Part shown: piece after piece, positions 35,536-48,106 of the stretch
Position numbering within the stretch: position 1 is the stretch's first letter
Layout of the letters: each line of letters starts with the position of its first letter
Origin: Neoceratodus forsteri
Taxonomy: Eukaryota > Chordata > Ceratodontiformes > Ceratodontidae
Direction: 5' to 3'
NCBI GenBank assembly: GCA_016271365.2
Contig: CM057456.1
Location: 163,346,501-163,410,500 of the forward strand
DNA: 64,000 nt
Position numbers and translations under genes: made by a program
The notes under the pieces: generated by a model
Databases searched by the model: none
Seen by the model: only the letters and a program-made list of their open reading frames with translations
Told to the model about the DNA's origin: nothing

Positions 35536-36060
35536 TTAGAGGATGATATCCTATGAGGAGAAATTGGAATACTTTGGTATGTTCACATTTGAGAAGAGAA
35601 ACTTAAGATGGGCATGACTGTGGTCCTTAAAATAGTGACAGGATTGATAGCATGAACTAGGAAATGTCTTTTAACCAGTACAGGATAATAGCATAAGCAA
35701 ACATATACCAGTACCAGATATTAAACTGGGCAGAGACCCACTGAACTCAGTTTTCGTGTCACACAAATTGTACAGAAGCTCCTGTTCCTTGGACTCCTTT
35801 CTAGTACAGGAGAGTTCAAGCTCCTATAGATGACAGTTATCCTGCTACACATCTTGATCTGAGAGTTCCCCTCTCAAACATTTCTAGTCTAGCCACTGGC
35901 ACAAAATATGGCTAGGAAAGATGGTGGATCAATGGAAACAACAGGGAGCATTCAGTCACTCAACGGGTTGGCGAATCAGTTGCCAGAGGAGGCTGTAGAA
36001 ACAGTGTGACTAATTTTGAAATTATGTTATATTAATCTCTGAACAGAATTTCACAGGATA
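35536..36060 (+). mobile_element. CR1 LINE C-terminal relic
   Basis: The plus strand reads SYEEKLEYFGMFTFEKRNLR (35549-35608), the CR1 C-terminal block SYEERL..LG.FSLEKRRLRGD, followed by decayed sequence and LANQLPEEAVETV near 35969-36007 (WN.LPEEVV...). Frame shifts lie between them. Confidence 0.75.
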
Positions 36061-36808
36061 TGAGATCTGAACTATCAGAGGAGCACTGTTTTCATTTGAA
36101 CAAAGGCAAAAAGTGAAAGAATCATCGGTCTGATTTCTTTCACAAATCCTATGTTTTCTGTTACTGATTTAATCTGCTCACAGAGGCCACTACATTTATA
36201 TCACAGGGATGGGTGAGGGATTCACTGTCTAAGTCCACCTTAATTGCTTTGTCATGCCCTGTCAAAGACTGCTCTCTGAAATGGTATCCTCATACACCTC
36301 CAGCGGCTACCTGCAGTATGGGTTTTCAGCTACAGTAAATGTTTCTCCTGCAAATATAAATAAAGACATGCATTTATGTCCTCCTATCCTGCAGAGCAAA
36401 AGCATCCATTAGCTGCTTGCAATGCAGATGACTTTTATATATATATAATGTGGGTACAGTACAGATAAAATGGTTTGTTTTATCCACTGATGAAGCACCT
36501 AACATTGAGATAAATGAGTTTTATACAATCTACATTAGTGTTTATTCACTAAGATAAAAATGCCGTCAAAGGCAGAGAACCCTAGCTACCTTGAAACATT
36601 TTTTATCTTGCAAGTAGGGTATGTCATTGTGTTTATCTCTCTTGTAGGGTACATCACTATAGTACAAGCTGTGGCTCACTGCTCTGCCTTGCATTACTGT
36701 AAACTGCAAATCAGTGCAAGCAGTGTTTTCGGTGAACTGTGCATCCATTTTCTTTAAGTGCTAATTCTTAAGCGCCAATATATATTTATAAACCACACAT
36801 GTGTGTAC
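36061..36808. other. Spacer, nothing recognised
   Basis: No gene is recognised. Short partial inverted repeats around 36600-36670 (ttgcaagtagggta / tgtagggtacatcac) are too weak to call. Confidence 0.35.
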
Positions 36809-36929
36809 ATGAGATATGGAATTGCCTTCATTCATGGTCCCTGACTACTTATACCCTGCCTCATGTCTTTGCCACTTGGAGGGACAAGAGGTCACTGACC
36901 ACTCATGAAGATAAATTCCATATCTCATA
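36809..36929. repeat. Palindromic element, about 120 bp
   Basis: Left arm atgagatatggaatt (36809-36823) with ttcattcatggtc pairs with right arm gaccactcatgaa...aattccatatctcat (36897-36927). Arms are about 40 bases with one short indel. Confidence 0.7.
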
Positions 36930-38590
36930 GGCATACATCACATAACCTATATAGCTTCTTTAAAATTCCTCACTATTTGAAATCCCTCAGCTAAAATAAA
37001 TCATCTGTCTCAATGCTGGAACAATTAGCATTTATCCCACATGAATAGTTCATGAAGGAACCCCTAACCAATGGGAGAATGGCTTGTACAATATGTGATG
37101 ACATCATAATGGCCTCTACTAAACCCAAAAGAGGAATGAAACCAAACAGAAACAGCAACATTTTATAAAAAGAACTTTAAAATTTTAAATACATTGCATA
37201 AGTTGGACAAATGATAACCTGACTTAAAATATGCCACTTATCATCACTTGTGAGAAGTAAAACTTACATAACTCATACATGGTTCTGCCATTCATAAGTT
37301 ACTGTCCTGTTCTTTTAGTCATGAAGAAATAGAATATACTGAGGCATGCCAGTGCATTCCCATATTTATTGAACATCAGTTATGATAAATTTGTATATCA
37401 TGTCATCTAATCTCTAGATAAATGTTTATCCTGAAATGTCATACTGTGTGTTACAATTGCTCTTCCTTGAACTTAGGACAATTAGAAGAACTTGCCAAAG
37501 CTGTTTTCACTAGTGCTGATGGCATAATAATAGCTTTCTGTTGCCCTGAAGGCACTTGCTGAACTCAAGAAAGATAAATCTTCACTTATGCAGCTGATTA
37601 AAATGCTATAACTTTTGAACTCTTGTATAAATCAAATACACAATGGTGTGACTCAAGATACACAGTTTATATCCATTTGTGAGGGCAAAACTTTCATAAC
37701 TTTCTGTTTGGCTTAGCCACTCATGGTCTTGCCCACAAATGCTGTACACAGGGATAAACTTCTTGGTCTATGTCAGGCCATTGTGTACCTCATAGATATA
37801 TGTAGTGACAGTAAATGTGAAGATGTGTCAGCAGGAAAAGGAATATGAACAAATAATTCCAATAGAATAAGTTCTCTGAATAGACATACCCTTCCTCTGC
37901 AAACAAATAAGCAAAGATAGTGATGTTAACTTTATAAGCTACTGAACCCACAGTTAACTTTATAAGCTACTGAACCCACCCAGTTAACTTTATAAGCTAC
38001 TGAACCCACACCAGTAAAAAAAATAGCACTTGTCTGAAACCCTCTCTTCTTAGAAAACATTTTTTTGGGTTTAAAGGTTTTGGGTATTATTACCTTTTGA
38101 TAAACCATTATTAAATATTACCCCCATGTTTTTTATCTTTATAATTAAAATTTTAGCCTAAAACAATGTCAGTCAGAGTAAAACAGTTGGTGATTCAGGA
38201 AGCCTGAAATGCACCAGATTTAGCTTTGAACAAAACATCTGTAAAACTGGCTGTCATGCAGAGAGACTGCTGCCCACACAGGAATTGCAAACATTTAAGA
38301 AGCTGAAAGTAACTCTGCTCCCAGCGTACAGATAAATATATTTTCAAACTTGGGTCAGCACCACTATCATAATTCACAAGAATGAATACAAAGGCATTCA
38401 TCCCAACACCCTGCTCCACATACAGTGCGGATACATCTGCCAAGGGAGTATGTGAAATCTTAGCATAACCCTTACTGTTTTCTAAACCAAATGGGGACAC
38501 AAGTTTTCAAAAGCGAGGAGGAGGATGAAAGAGGCAAAATGTAGCACATGTGCTAGCCTAATTAGCCAGCACGTGTTCACATTCTGCTGA
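36930..38590. other. Spacer with an unassigned minus-strand open frame
   Basis: Apart from the minisatellite, the only item of note is a 101-codon minus-strand frame at 38195-38500 with unbiased composition (for example FVFILVNYDSGADPSLKIY). An acceptor-like ttggcag lies at about 38431-38437 on that strand. I do not recognise the protein, and no flanking exon was found; it may be chance or a lost exon. Confidence 0.25.
37925..38010 (+). repeat. Minisatellite, three 28-30 bp units
   Basis: The unit gttaactttataagctact plus gaacccac repeats three times, starting at 37925, 37953 and 37983, with the spacer growing from ca to ccca. Confidence 0.95.
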
Positions 38591-40131
38591 ATCCAAAATC
38601 ATTGAAAAGTTGTTCATACCCAGCTCACCACCTTCCTCGACCATCATAACTTGCTCTCTGCTGGCTAGCATAGTTTCAGATCTGGACATAGCATCAACAC
38701 TGCCCTGGTCAGGTTCACCAGTGATATCCTCAAGGTAGCGATAAGGGCCAGTACACAGGCTCTGTCTTCATGGACCTGACCAAGGCATTGACCTGGTGGA
38801 ACCATGCTTTCTCCTGGATACTCTCAAGGGCTTGCACATATCTGAAGATGTTGTCAAATGGGTGGAAGCTACCTATCTGGCAGATAACTGAAAACTAATG
38901 TCAACAGACATTTTCTGCTGAATGTCCGATTAAATATGAAGTACCCAGGGCTCCATCCTGGGTCTGCTCCTAGTTCTTGCTCTTCATCAATAACCTCCTT
39001 CCATCTGCCAAACCACCCAACTAGTCCTTTATGCTGGTGACATGGCCCTATACTGCAGTGACACTAATCTGGATACAATGTTCAGTAACGCAGGCTGACT
39101 TAGCAAGTTACATACTTGGTTCTCTGCCAAAGGCATGGTTCTCAACTCAAAAAGACCAAGTTTATGATCTTCTCTGGTCCAAGAAAAGCCCCAGTCATGG
39201 GCAGATCCCTCTCAGACAATCTTGGTAACATCATAGAACATGTCTACAAATTCAAAAACTTTGCACTGTGCTTAGACCCTCACCTAACCTACAATATCCA
39301 TATTACCAACCTCATCAAGAAAATCCATGAGGCTAGGTCTCTTATACAGAATCAGAAATTTCCTTATCCCATCTCCATACTACACCTTGCCAGCTCCTTT
39401 CTCCTACTCCTCCTTGATTATAGCTCTATTGTCTACACCCCCAACACATCCCCCCTTTCTCCCAAACTCAAGGCTACATACAATAATATTGCGCTTAGTG
39501 ACTGGGCTCCCTTGGATGACCCATCACTGTACCCTCTATGCCTCCCTAAATTGGCTCACCCTTGAAGGCAGATTCCAACTTAAAATGCTCTTTCCTACAC
39601 AAAGTTGCACAACCTAGATGCTGATCAGTGTTAACTCCTTTCCCCTATCAGTTCCCCAAGTGTAGTACAAGAGGGGGTTGCCTGACATAATCTTTAACAC
39701 CCTTTTACCACACCAAGCATGTGCAGAACTCCATCATGTAGAAGGGCCTAAGCTTTACAATAAATTGCCCCCTGAGCTTCAGGGCTGTAGTTCAATTGGG
39801 TCATTCACCTTCTCCTCAAGGACCACTTCTCCAATTCTCCACTTTTGCCTTTCCATAGGCAACCCACCTGAATGTCTACCAACCCTTGAGTTATCTTAGA
39901 GTTTATTTGTATCTGCTTATTGGCTCTTTTGTTGTGTGCACTGTATTTTGTTTTCTAATATAATGATCCTGTCATATAAACTGTTCCCATTGTAAGTACT
40001 GTAAAATTTTGCAAATTTTGTTTTACCTTTTCTCTGTATCATTGATTTTCTGTACCACTGGACGTTTGTGAAAATGGGCATTTTGCTCACCTACTTTCCA
40101 GTATAAAAATAAAATTGAATTGAATTGAATG
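38591..40131 (+). mobile_element. L2-type LINE, RT to 3' tail (third subfamily)
   Basis: Ordered blocks: SKIIEK (near 38597), HSINTAL-like near 38688, VFMDLTKAFDLVEP (near 38763-38805, one shift), QGSILG (38947-38964), LYAGDMALY (39028-39054) replacing YADD, a FKNFALCLDPHL stretch (39250-39285, for KYLGVWLD), RLVTGLPWMTHHCTLYASLN (39492-39551), and a C-terminal GPKLYNKLPPELQ (39748-39786). The 3' end is (TTGAA)n at about 40112-40130. The Gly in the catalytic box and several frameshifts indicate a dead copy. Confidence 0.8.
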
Positions 40132-42930
40132 CATTTTGCATGGAAAGTAGTAAATAGGAACCATTACAGGATGCTGGGAGATTTGAGATATCCAATGCTT
40201 TCTTTTTGTGCGGCTCTCAGAACCATACACATACTGCCAAGCTTCAGTCCCACAGCAAGGCATAATGGGTATGCAATTCTTTATGTGCCAGTTAGGCTTA
40301 CAAGCCTTGGCCAGAACAGATACCCAGTGAACAAGAGAGAGAAGGGTGCGGTGACAGGGAAACAGAATCTAAAAATTATATGAGACATAGCCATTTGTAG
40401 AGATGACCGTACAAGCTCAGGACATAGTAGAAACTAATGCTTTTACTCATAATGTTTATTATTTATTACCAGAAACTTATATGAATTTATTCTTTAAAGC
40501 TTCAGAGCACAATGTAGGCTAGTACCTTCTTCGTGTACTGTCAAAAGATTAAAAGATGGGCATCTCTCCTAGTGAGGACAGCTGAAAGGTGGGTTAGAGA
40601 AATAGCTGTGGTGTGCCCAACAACCGATTTGGTTGATCATTTCAAGTAACAAGGGTAATGTTGGTGTAATATTTGTCATCCGTATTTACTACAGAGGTGC
40701 TAAAAAATGTGCACATGGCACATTACTGACACAAGGTATTTGCAGTACAGATGTTTAGAGACTCTGTTGACATTTCCACAGCCACACACTTTCACAATTT
40801 TGGACCAGAGTGGTTCAAGCAGATATTGAGGACTATTTTATTTATTCAAGCATTTCACCAAGAAAGTACACAGAGCAAAAAATTATTGTTTCAGATATGT
40901 CCTGGGGATAGGAAATTGGTAGGTACAGCAGTGCAAAATTACAATTGCATTATTTTTAACAATGTGGTAAAACATAATTCAAATAATACAAGATACAAAA
41001 TTGTGAACATAAGTGCAATCCAATAGTCAAGTGCAAAGAGTACAATTTACAGAGACCAGAAGCTATACACTCCTGTAACCAAGTTTTTCACTTTTGGAGG
41101 ATGGTCGAGAGGAGTTAGGTCTGGGCTATGTGTACATCATAATTAAAGGGTGAATGACCTTTCAGAAGTATTTTCCAGTCAAATCTGTCAATTGGCATGT
41201 TAGCAGCACCAAATGTGACACTAGTTACTTGGCGATAGAGGAGACAGCTCTTCAACTTTTGCAACCAAGCCAATTTAGTTTGAGACAGAAATATGAGGAA
41301 CAGTTAAAAGCTGTAGAACTAGATTAGTGTTGAAGTGAGTTCTAATACCTGCATTTGCTTTTTCATATATATATTTTTTTGTATTGGTAGCATTTCGTTT
41401 GTAAAATGTTTCAGTCAGTGTGGGGGAAGTGAGAGGATTTGCACTTTCTTGCCTAAATACAGTTCTAACTAGATGGACTGTAGTGACTGAACACTTTTTT
41501 GTAAGTAAAGCATTTCTAAGTAGTGAAAATGAAATGACCTTTCACTGCATGCAGCAGTTGTTTATTCCTGACTGCTGGCTTAAATTTTATATACAGTAGG
41601 CACTGGGGTTGGGAGGTAAATACTGCATCTGGTGGATTCATCCTATTGGAGTTAGCTGGCAGTGTGCTCAATGAAAATAAATAGCTATAGATTGTATTTT
41701 GCTTTTAATGAGATATATATCCATATTCAGTAATAGTCTTGTAGGTGCTGGTAGCAGTGTGGTGCCTTGACGTTCTGTGTCAGGTCAGCGTGCTTCACAC
41801 AAATACTACATATCAATAGTGACAGCATTATACAGTATACTGTATAGCATATGAGCTCACACAGTGAGCAAGAGACCAACACCAGTGTGGAGTAAATAGA
41901 ATTTCTAAATGTGGGTCATGCACTTGGTAGTCTTTTAATGAATTTTATCAGCTTCCAACCACTGATTGTATTATCACAGAAAAGGATTTGAGAAATCATT
42001 CACTCATTCACCTGAATTTAGTCTGACACAATGCTGGCATTTGACATCACAATGATGTCTTTTCAAAACCTCAGCATGGCGTCGTTATACATTGCAGTGA
42101 CTGACTGAGCGCTCAGTACCTGAGGATTCAGGAAGTCAAAACATTCTAGTGATGTGAGCTATCATTACTTTTCACATTTCTGCAAAAATAGCACCTTATA
42201 CTTTGGGGTATCAAAAATTAACATTCTGAGAATCGAGTATCACTTCTACTACAGATTGCCTTTTACACTATTTACTTCAACTGCATGATTGCTAAGACTA
42301 AAGTTTACTTTATAACATTATCATTAGCACTACTGTCAGCTACTCTGATTGCATATGTGCTAAGACAAATAGCACTTCACAGGAGCAGACCAAAATCAAT
42401 ATAGTGCCTACTAAAGGTAAAGCCCATATTTAGTCTCCAAGTCTCATTTTATTTCATGTTTGTGTGATGTCTCTTGCACACTGTTTGAAGCCATGTGCTC
42501 TATTTCTTTTTCCTTACCCTGCATACACTAACTATAACAGATATCAGCAAAACCTAGCTATAATACTTTTAGTATCCTACATATCAGTAGTGGCTGCAGA
42601 TACATGACAGCAACCTAGGTATTAGCACTATTCCTTCAATGAGCAGCTTGAGTCACAAATATCACATGTAATGAGGCAATATAAGTGCAGTACATGTGGG
42701 AAGCAACATATGGCATGATGTACATTCTTTTGGAGATATACAGACCCCTCAGGTATGTGCTAAGGCACAAGGCCACAGGACAAGTGTTTCTCAGAGTCAG
42801 CACACACGCCATGCTTGTGTCTCTAATTAACTTGGAACCCTGGAGAGCATTGTTGCACTTATAAAATGGCCTTGTTTTATCAAAGCTGGATTAGAAACTG
42901 CAGCACTGTGCATATATATATACATATGAT
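40132..42930. other. Spacer, mostly unrecognised
   Basis: No gene is recognised. At 40835-41350 a start like attttatttattcaagcat could be the antisense 3' end of another LINE, but no protein block confirms it. A weak inverted repeat lies near 42050-42170 and a short tatacagtatactgtata palindrome near 41831. Confidence 0.3.
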
Positions 42931-43081
42931 AGTGCCTGGTAACAGTTAACAACAGGCTATTCTTTCACGAGTTGTTACTATGGCGACAGATTACCTCGAG
43001 AGCACAGCTCGAGAGGTAATCAGTCATCATAGTACAATGAGGTGAAAGAATAGCCCTGTTGTTAACTGGTACTCATGCACT
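42931..43081. mobile_element. Palindromic fold-back element, 151 bp
   Basis: Both ends read agtgc...gcact. The arms cover nearly the whole length: gttaacaaca/tgttgttaac, ggctattctttcac/gtgaaagaatagcc and gattacctcgag/ctcgagaggtaatc pair around a loop of about 8 bases. The arms differ at scattered sites. No coding capacity. Confidence 0.85.
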
Positions 43082-43088
43082 GTTCTGC

Positions 43089-43339
43089 ATAGTGTATAGT
43101 GGAATATCGTTGCCTCAAAAAATAATTACTACATCTTTTTAAAATAAGACTAACTGTCAGATTGCTGCTCGAGGACACCATGGGTGATGTCCGCACTGCA
43201 GCAGAATGAAAAGTCATTCTGCTGTCCTGTGGACATCACTTTTGGTTCTATTGCATTACGGACGTCATTAACACAGCAGAACAATGTTTTGAGAGTGCTA
43301 GATTTCAGTGAACAACGACGTTCTCCACTATACACTATA
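43089..43339. mobile_element. Palindromic fold-back element, about 250 bp
   Basis: Outer arms tagtgtatagtgga (43090-43103) and tccactatacacta (43324-43337) pair exactly. Inner arms gtgatgtcc...gcagcagaatga (43192-43210) and tcattctgctgtcctgtggacatcac (43214-43239) form a tight stem near 43212. It adjoins the 151-bp hairpin. Open frames on both strands here are shadows of the symmetry. Confidence 0.8.
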
Positions 43340-43445
43340 ACTATGTATGGGCATGGTAGGTTAACTAGGGTTATCCATTCAGAGAGCAGTATTGCAGCAG
43401 CCAGACATATCAAAAGTCAAGGTATTAGATATTTATTATAAAGGC

Positions 43446-43915
43446 CTACCAGTGCAGATTACTCAACCCTCTGTGTTAAAGTTTTAAAAGTCCTTCAATT
43501 ATCTTTCAGCATCTCCAAAATCACAGTTATAATCTTGTTTTGTCCCTTAATTCATTTTCATTGAAATGTCATTGACAATTCACACTATTCAGAAAACTTG
43601 CCAGTTCATCTCCAATCTATAGTATTGTGACTCAGCCCAATCTGTAAATGTTATTCTTTAAAACACTGTAACTAATGTTAGAAGACCTCATGGGTCTCTT
43701 CCTCAGAGTGCTGGGCTCTAAAACTAAATAAACAGAACAAAAAGCAATATTACTCCTTTCCTTCTGAAATCTATACACGTAAACAAACAAAACTAAAAAT
43801 CAGATCCTGGCAGGTGGAACTGATCAGCTATATTAATACCAATTCCTCCAGAATTTCTTGTCCCTTTAATATTAAATAATATCTGTAAAGACACAATTCT
43901 TGTGTTTAATATTGT
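43446..43915 (-). repeat. 470-bp dispersed repeat, inverted copy A
   Basis: The reverse complement matches 48268-48733 across about 470 bases, with sharp agreement at ctaccagtgcaga (43446-43458). Shared blocks include caaccctctgtgttaa, ccagttcatctccaa, gatcctggcaggtggaact and attcctccagaa. On the minus strand it has a ctctgaggaagagacc...tcttctaacattagttac segment, like the gaggaagagaccc...gaaa patterns at the ends of Penelope-like and related elements. That naming is tentative. Confidence 0.8.
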
Positions 43916-45289
43916 ATCTAAATCACACTGGAAAGACTTTGTATATCAACTTAAACTGGGAAGCAAGTTTAAGAACTTGTTCAAAATAATAACATTCTTT
44001 AAGCAATACAACAGCAGCTTATCGGGTCATTTTGGACTTCTTGATTTTATCATGCTGTGTCTGTCTTCTCCTCTATTCTGAATGCTTATAAATAAATACC
44101 CCTAAACTGGAGGAATCATGTTTGGCAATTAAAAAATTGTTTTTATATTGAAGTCTTTTTCAGTTGATATAAGGCTTACAAGTGTTGCGGCATAATTCTG
44201 CAGAGTTTTTTCATTTAAAGAAGTTTATCCTAGGCATTTGAGTTTGTGGCCATGTATTTCAAGCCACCATTATACAGACGCCAGACTTTGGCATCTAAGT
44301 TTCATAGACTTCTCATGCCAGTGGATCAGGGGCCAGGTCACCTGAAACAGATCTAAGATACATGTCCACATCACTGCTGTGATGTTGCTGGGTGACCAAT
44401 CACCAAGGCCACTGATTCTGAGTGATTAAAACAATTAAATTCCGTTTCAAGACTTAAGGTTCGAATTTCACGGTGATTATTACTCAAATTTTTGGATTTT
44501 ACGGGATTCTTTTATCATTTTTCAGTATGTGCATAAATAATCAGAATTAAAGAAGGCTTAATATATAGAGCCTTAAATGAAGCAAACTGAAAATAGTACA
44601 GGAAGGAATTAAAAGAAAACACACTTTTTATAGATTTACTGATCTGATAGAAATGCCAGATTCCATGAAATCTTTGTTTTTACTGGTTTCAGGCAGCCCT
44701 AATTCCAGTATTTTACGGATTTTCCGTAAAAACGAAAAACAGTGGCCTTGCCAATCACTATAGAAACTCAGTTCAGAACTCTCCTGATACTGTATGCAGA
44801 GCACATTTCATTACGCCCTTCCCCACAGTACAAGATGGAAGACTTACAATGATCTATGGAAAGGTGGACAGAATTGAGAGAGCAACTTTATTAACAGATA
44901 ACCAGGAACAAGGACAATCACAGAATAAAATTACATTCTCTACAATTTTTTCTAGCTGTTTTGGTAAAATCAAACAGACCATCTTTAAAATTGAAACATT
45001 TTGCAGAGTACAGATCTGGGCTTAAGAACTTTTCAGAACAGACCATGGGTAACACAAAAAGAAAAAAATATAATAAAATACAAATTAGTAAAAACACAAC
45101 ACTGGAAGACACCACCTAAACAACCATGTGGTTACATAGGACTCCACAAGGTTTTTTTCTTTTTGCTGTGTTAACTGCAAATTGTGACAATGGGATCAAA
45201 ACAAAGCAAAAAAAAAAAAAAAATCAGGAGCACTGATTAAGACAAGTCCTTCGGTATAAAGTTTGAATTACCTGCACAACAGACCATGT
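43916..45289. other. Spacer, includes an inverted-repeat pair and A17 run
   Basis: No gene is recognised. Contains the TIR-like pair described separately (44395-44757) and an A-rich run near 45208-45224. Confidence 0.35.
44395..44757. mobile_element. Candidate DNA transposon remnant with inverted ends
   Basis: accaatcaccaaggccactg (44395-44414) and cagtggccttgccaatcac (44739-44757) are near-exact inverted copies. The interior has repeated ttttacgg motifs (near 44497 and 44711-44730). Curiously the CAGTG/CACTG ends characteristic of hAT elements point inward, so this could be the remains of two flanking elements rather than one. Confidence 0.45.
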
Positions 45290-45400
45290 TGTCTACTGAC
45301 TCTGTATGTCCTCTCTGTGTGAGGTACCTTTGTAAATGAGCCTCTGGCTCAAAGGTTGTAAATCCGATTATACAATAAATAAAAAATAAATAAATGCCCT
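45290..45400 (+). mobile_element. Short L2-type LINE 3' end
   Basis: The stretch tttgtaaatgagcctctggc...caataaataaaaaataaat resembles the 3' UTR ends of the L2-type LINEs here (compare tgtgaatgagcttgctcaat...aataaa at 23232-23268). Only the last 110 bases survive. Confidence 0.55.
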
Positions 45401-45615
45401 TGTTCACTATACTATATAAGCAAAACTTCAAGAACACTTTGGTATTCACTTTGAATTCAATTTTTTCAGGGACTTTCTGTGCTTTTCTAATAAAGATTGT
45501 AACCACAAAATCTTGTTGTGTCTTTATGTACAAAACTTGAGCTGGTATACAAAGCTTATGGCTGGGAATGAGAGTACTGGCTGATAGAGCTAAAGCTGTC
45601 CATGGAAAAAAACAC

Positions 45616-45700
45616 GATCACTGAGAGCAGCTGAGCCCGAGTCTGTGTGTTATCAATTAAAGAAAACAGACTCGGGTTCTATGAGCTGATTACTCTGTGC
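45616..45700. repeat. Fold-back element, 85 bp
   Basis: Arms cccgagtctgt (45636-45646) and acagactcggg (45666-45676) are exact, and the stem continues outward as gatcactgagagcagctga / atgagctgattactctg with an indel. Confidence 0.65.
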
Positions 45701-45750
45701 ATGATATGAATGGTGCTGCTCCAAATATGGGTGCTTTCATGAAGCCGTAG

Positions 45751-45828
45751 CATGATCAGCTGCTCTGCCTTTGCTGCACGATCTTATACACTGCATGTCT
45801 GTGCTATTGGCAGAACAGCTGATCCCTG
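45751..45828. repeat. Fold-back element, 78 bp
   Basis: catgatcagctgctctgcc (45751-45769) pairs with ggcagaacagctgatccctg (45809-45828), about 16 of 19 positions. Confidence 0.65.
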
Positions 45829-46252
45829 ACAGGGTTAGGCATGTTGCAAAGCACTTTTCATATCTGTGGTTAAGGCTCTTTTGTTTGAGAATAATACAAC
45901 TGGATACTATGTAGTAGAAATAATAATAGTTTAAGTCATCATTTTTGAATAAGGTAGTGTTTTCTCGAGTACGTTTACAAGCTATCTTGATCAATTATAG
46001 CATAATGACAGCTCAGTAATGTTGCCACAGTACTGTGGTTTTATCAATAAACTGATCCAATAAATATGGTTTCATTAACCCATCTTATTAATATTTTATA
46101 TATTATTTTAATTATTATTATTTTAGCAAATTCTAAAACCCTTCCCAATTTAATTAAGCTGATATACAAAAAGCTTTCTGGTGTGATTTAGAAGCAATAT
46201 AGCGTATGATGGAACATTGTTATTTATTAAAATCCATCAGTTTCAAAATGTT

Positions 46253-46321
46253 GTTATGCTGTAGTAGCTATGTCATCATAGCTGTTACACTGCACTAACT
46301 ACGTAGCTACTACAGCATAAC
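46253..46321. repeat. Fold-back element, 69 bp
   Basis: gttatgctgtagtagct (46253-46269) and agctactacagcataac (46305-46321) are exact inverted copies. It sits directly before the CR1 that follows. Confidence 0.8.
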
Positions 46322-46329
46322 AGGGAACA

Positions 46330-47945
46330 TAGCTGTAGTGATAGAGAAGGATAGAGTGAGAGAGGGCTGCTGGCATTGAAGGCAGACAAATCACCAGACC
46401 AGGACAAAGTACATCCAAGGGTAATAAAGGAACTGGCAGGACCACTGGCAGACTATTAAATAGTTCACTAGAGTCAAGCATGGTACTGCAGGACTGGAGA
46501 ACAGCACATGTAGTGCCTCTCCACAAAAGCAGTCCTAAGGATGATCCAGGAAATTACAGACCAGTCAGTCTGACCTCCATTGTGGGCAAGCTCATGGAGA
46601 CCATACTAAAGGAAAGGTTGGTGGAATATCTAGAGAGCATGGTCTCCAGGATGCAAGGCAGCATGGGTTCATGGGGAGACTGTGTCAAATGAATCTGACT
46701 GACTTCTTTGACTGTGTCACTAAGACAGTAGAGAGGGGCGGTAGACATCCTCTGTCTTGCTTTCAGCAAGGCCTTTGACTCTGTTCCCCACAAAGGTTGA
46801 TTAGGAAGTTGGTGGATCTTGGGGTTGGGAAGAGATTTCCAGATAGGTGGAAAACTGGCTGAAGGACAGAACCCAGAGGTGGTTGTAGGGGAGCGTTATC
46901 TGGTACCAGAGAGGTAACCAGTGGGGTCCCACAGGATCTCTGCTGGGGCGGTGTTGTTCAATGTCTTCATCAATGACACTGGGGATGGCATTAAGGGTAA
47001 AATGTGCCTATTCACAGATAACACCGAGATCAGTGGGAGAGTGGACACAGCTGAAGGGATACAGGACCTACAGGAGATCTGGAAAAGCTGGGGAGGTGGT
47101 CCAGGATCTGGCAGCTTGGCATCAATGCCAAGAAATGCAAAGTGATGCATATTGGAGCCAAAATTACAGGACAAAGTACTTCCTGGGTGAGTCAGTATCT
47201 GCATCAGAGGAGGAGGAGAAGGACCTGAGTGATGATCACTAGTGACCTGATGCATTCACACAGGCAAGAAAGCAACAGCAAAGGCAAACAAGATGCTGGG
47301 ATGCATATCTAGGGGATCAGTAGTAGGAGGGTGGTTATACTGCCCTTGTACAGGTCACTGGTAAGGCCGCATCTAGAGTATGGAGTTCAGTACTGGTGCC
47401 CACACCTCAAAGGACATTAACCTACTGGAAAAGGTCCAGAGGAGGATAGAAAGATGATAGTGGGTCAGCAGGGTAAGGCGTATGAGGAGAGGTTGAGGCA
47501 CTGACCATGTGCTCCCTGGAAGACAGGAGAGAGAGAGAGGAGAGGGAACATGATTGAGACCTTCAAGTACTTGAAAGGGAAAAATAAGGCTGATAAGGAG
47601 AGTGTCTTTAAGCTGAGTGGCAACCATAACACTAGGGGGCACAGTCTTAAGCTGGAGGAGGAAGGTTTAGGAGGGAGGTCAGGAAGCAATTCTTGACAGA
47701 GAGGTAGTGGACACTTGTAATGCACTGCCAGAAGAGGTCATCTCACTGAAGATGGTGGGCAGCTTTAAGAGAGGTTCGATAGGCATAAGGGAAAGTAAAG
47801 AACATGGGTAGGGAGGAAGGGAGGAGTGGGGAGGGAGGGCAGGGACATTAGCTCAAGCTGTGGACCCTGCACATGAGCAGACTTGATAGACCAAATAGCC
47901 TTCTTCTGCTGGATTCTTCATATGTTAATAATAACATGAACGCAC
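46330..47945 (+). mobile_element. CR1 LINE, RT to 3' end
   Basis: This copy is better preserved than the other CR1s. Blocks: LKADKSPDQDKVHPRVIKEL (46376-46435), VLQDWRTAHVVPLHKSSP (46483-46536), NYRPVSLTSIVGKLMETILK (46552-46611), LAFSKAFDSVPHKG (46758-46798), GVPQDL (46923-46940), LFTDN (47010-47024) in place of FADD, ARKCK-like INAKKCKVMHIGAKI (47121-47165), a [12 protein letters not shown] block near 47365-47400, and a C-terminal LPEEVISLK near 47725. It has frameshifts and a lost catalytic Asp pair. The 3' end lies near 47945. Confidence 0.85.
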
Positions 47946-48106
47946 TAGCGCATGCACCTTAAGCAACCAGGAATCATGGCGGTGAAAATGAAAGAGACAG
48001 AGAGCAGCACGGTGGACAGTGAATAAACAAAGTAGGGATCCAAATACACTCCTAAACTATTTGTTTTACTTTTGTACTTAGTAGTTGACATTCTACACTA
48101 TAAAAC

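Noticed and set aside
43150..43441. Open frames of 85-87 codons on opposite strands
   Set aside because: They mirror each other because they lie in a 250-bp palindrome; the symmetry explains both.
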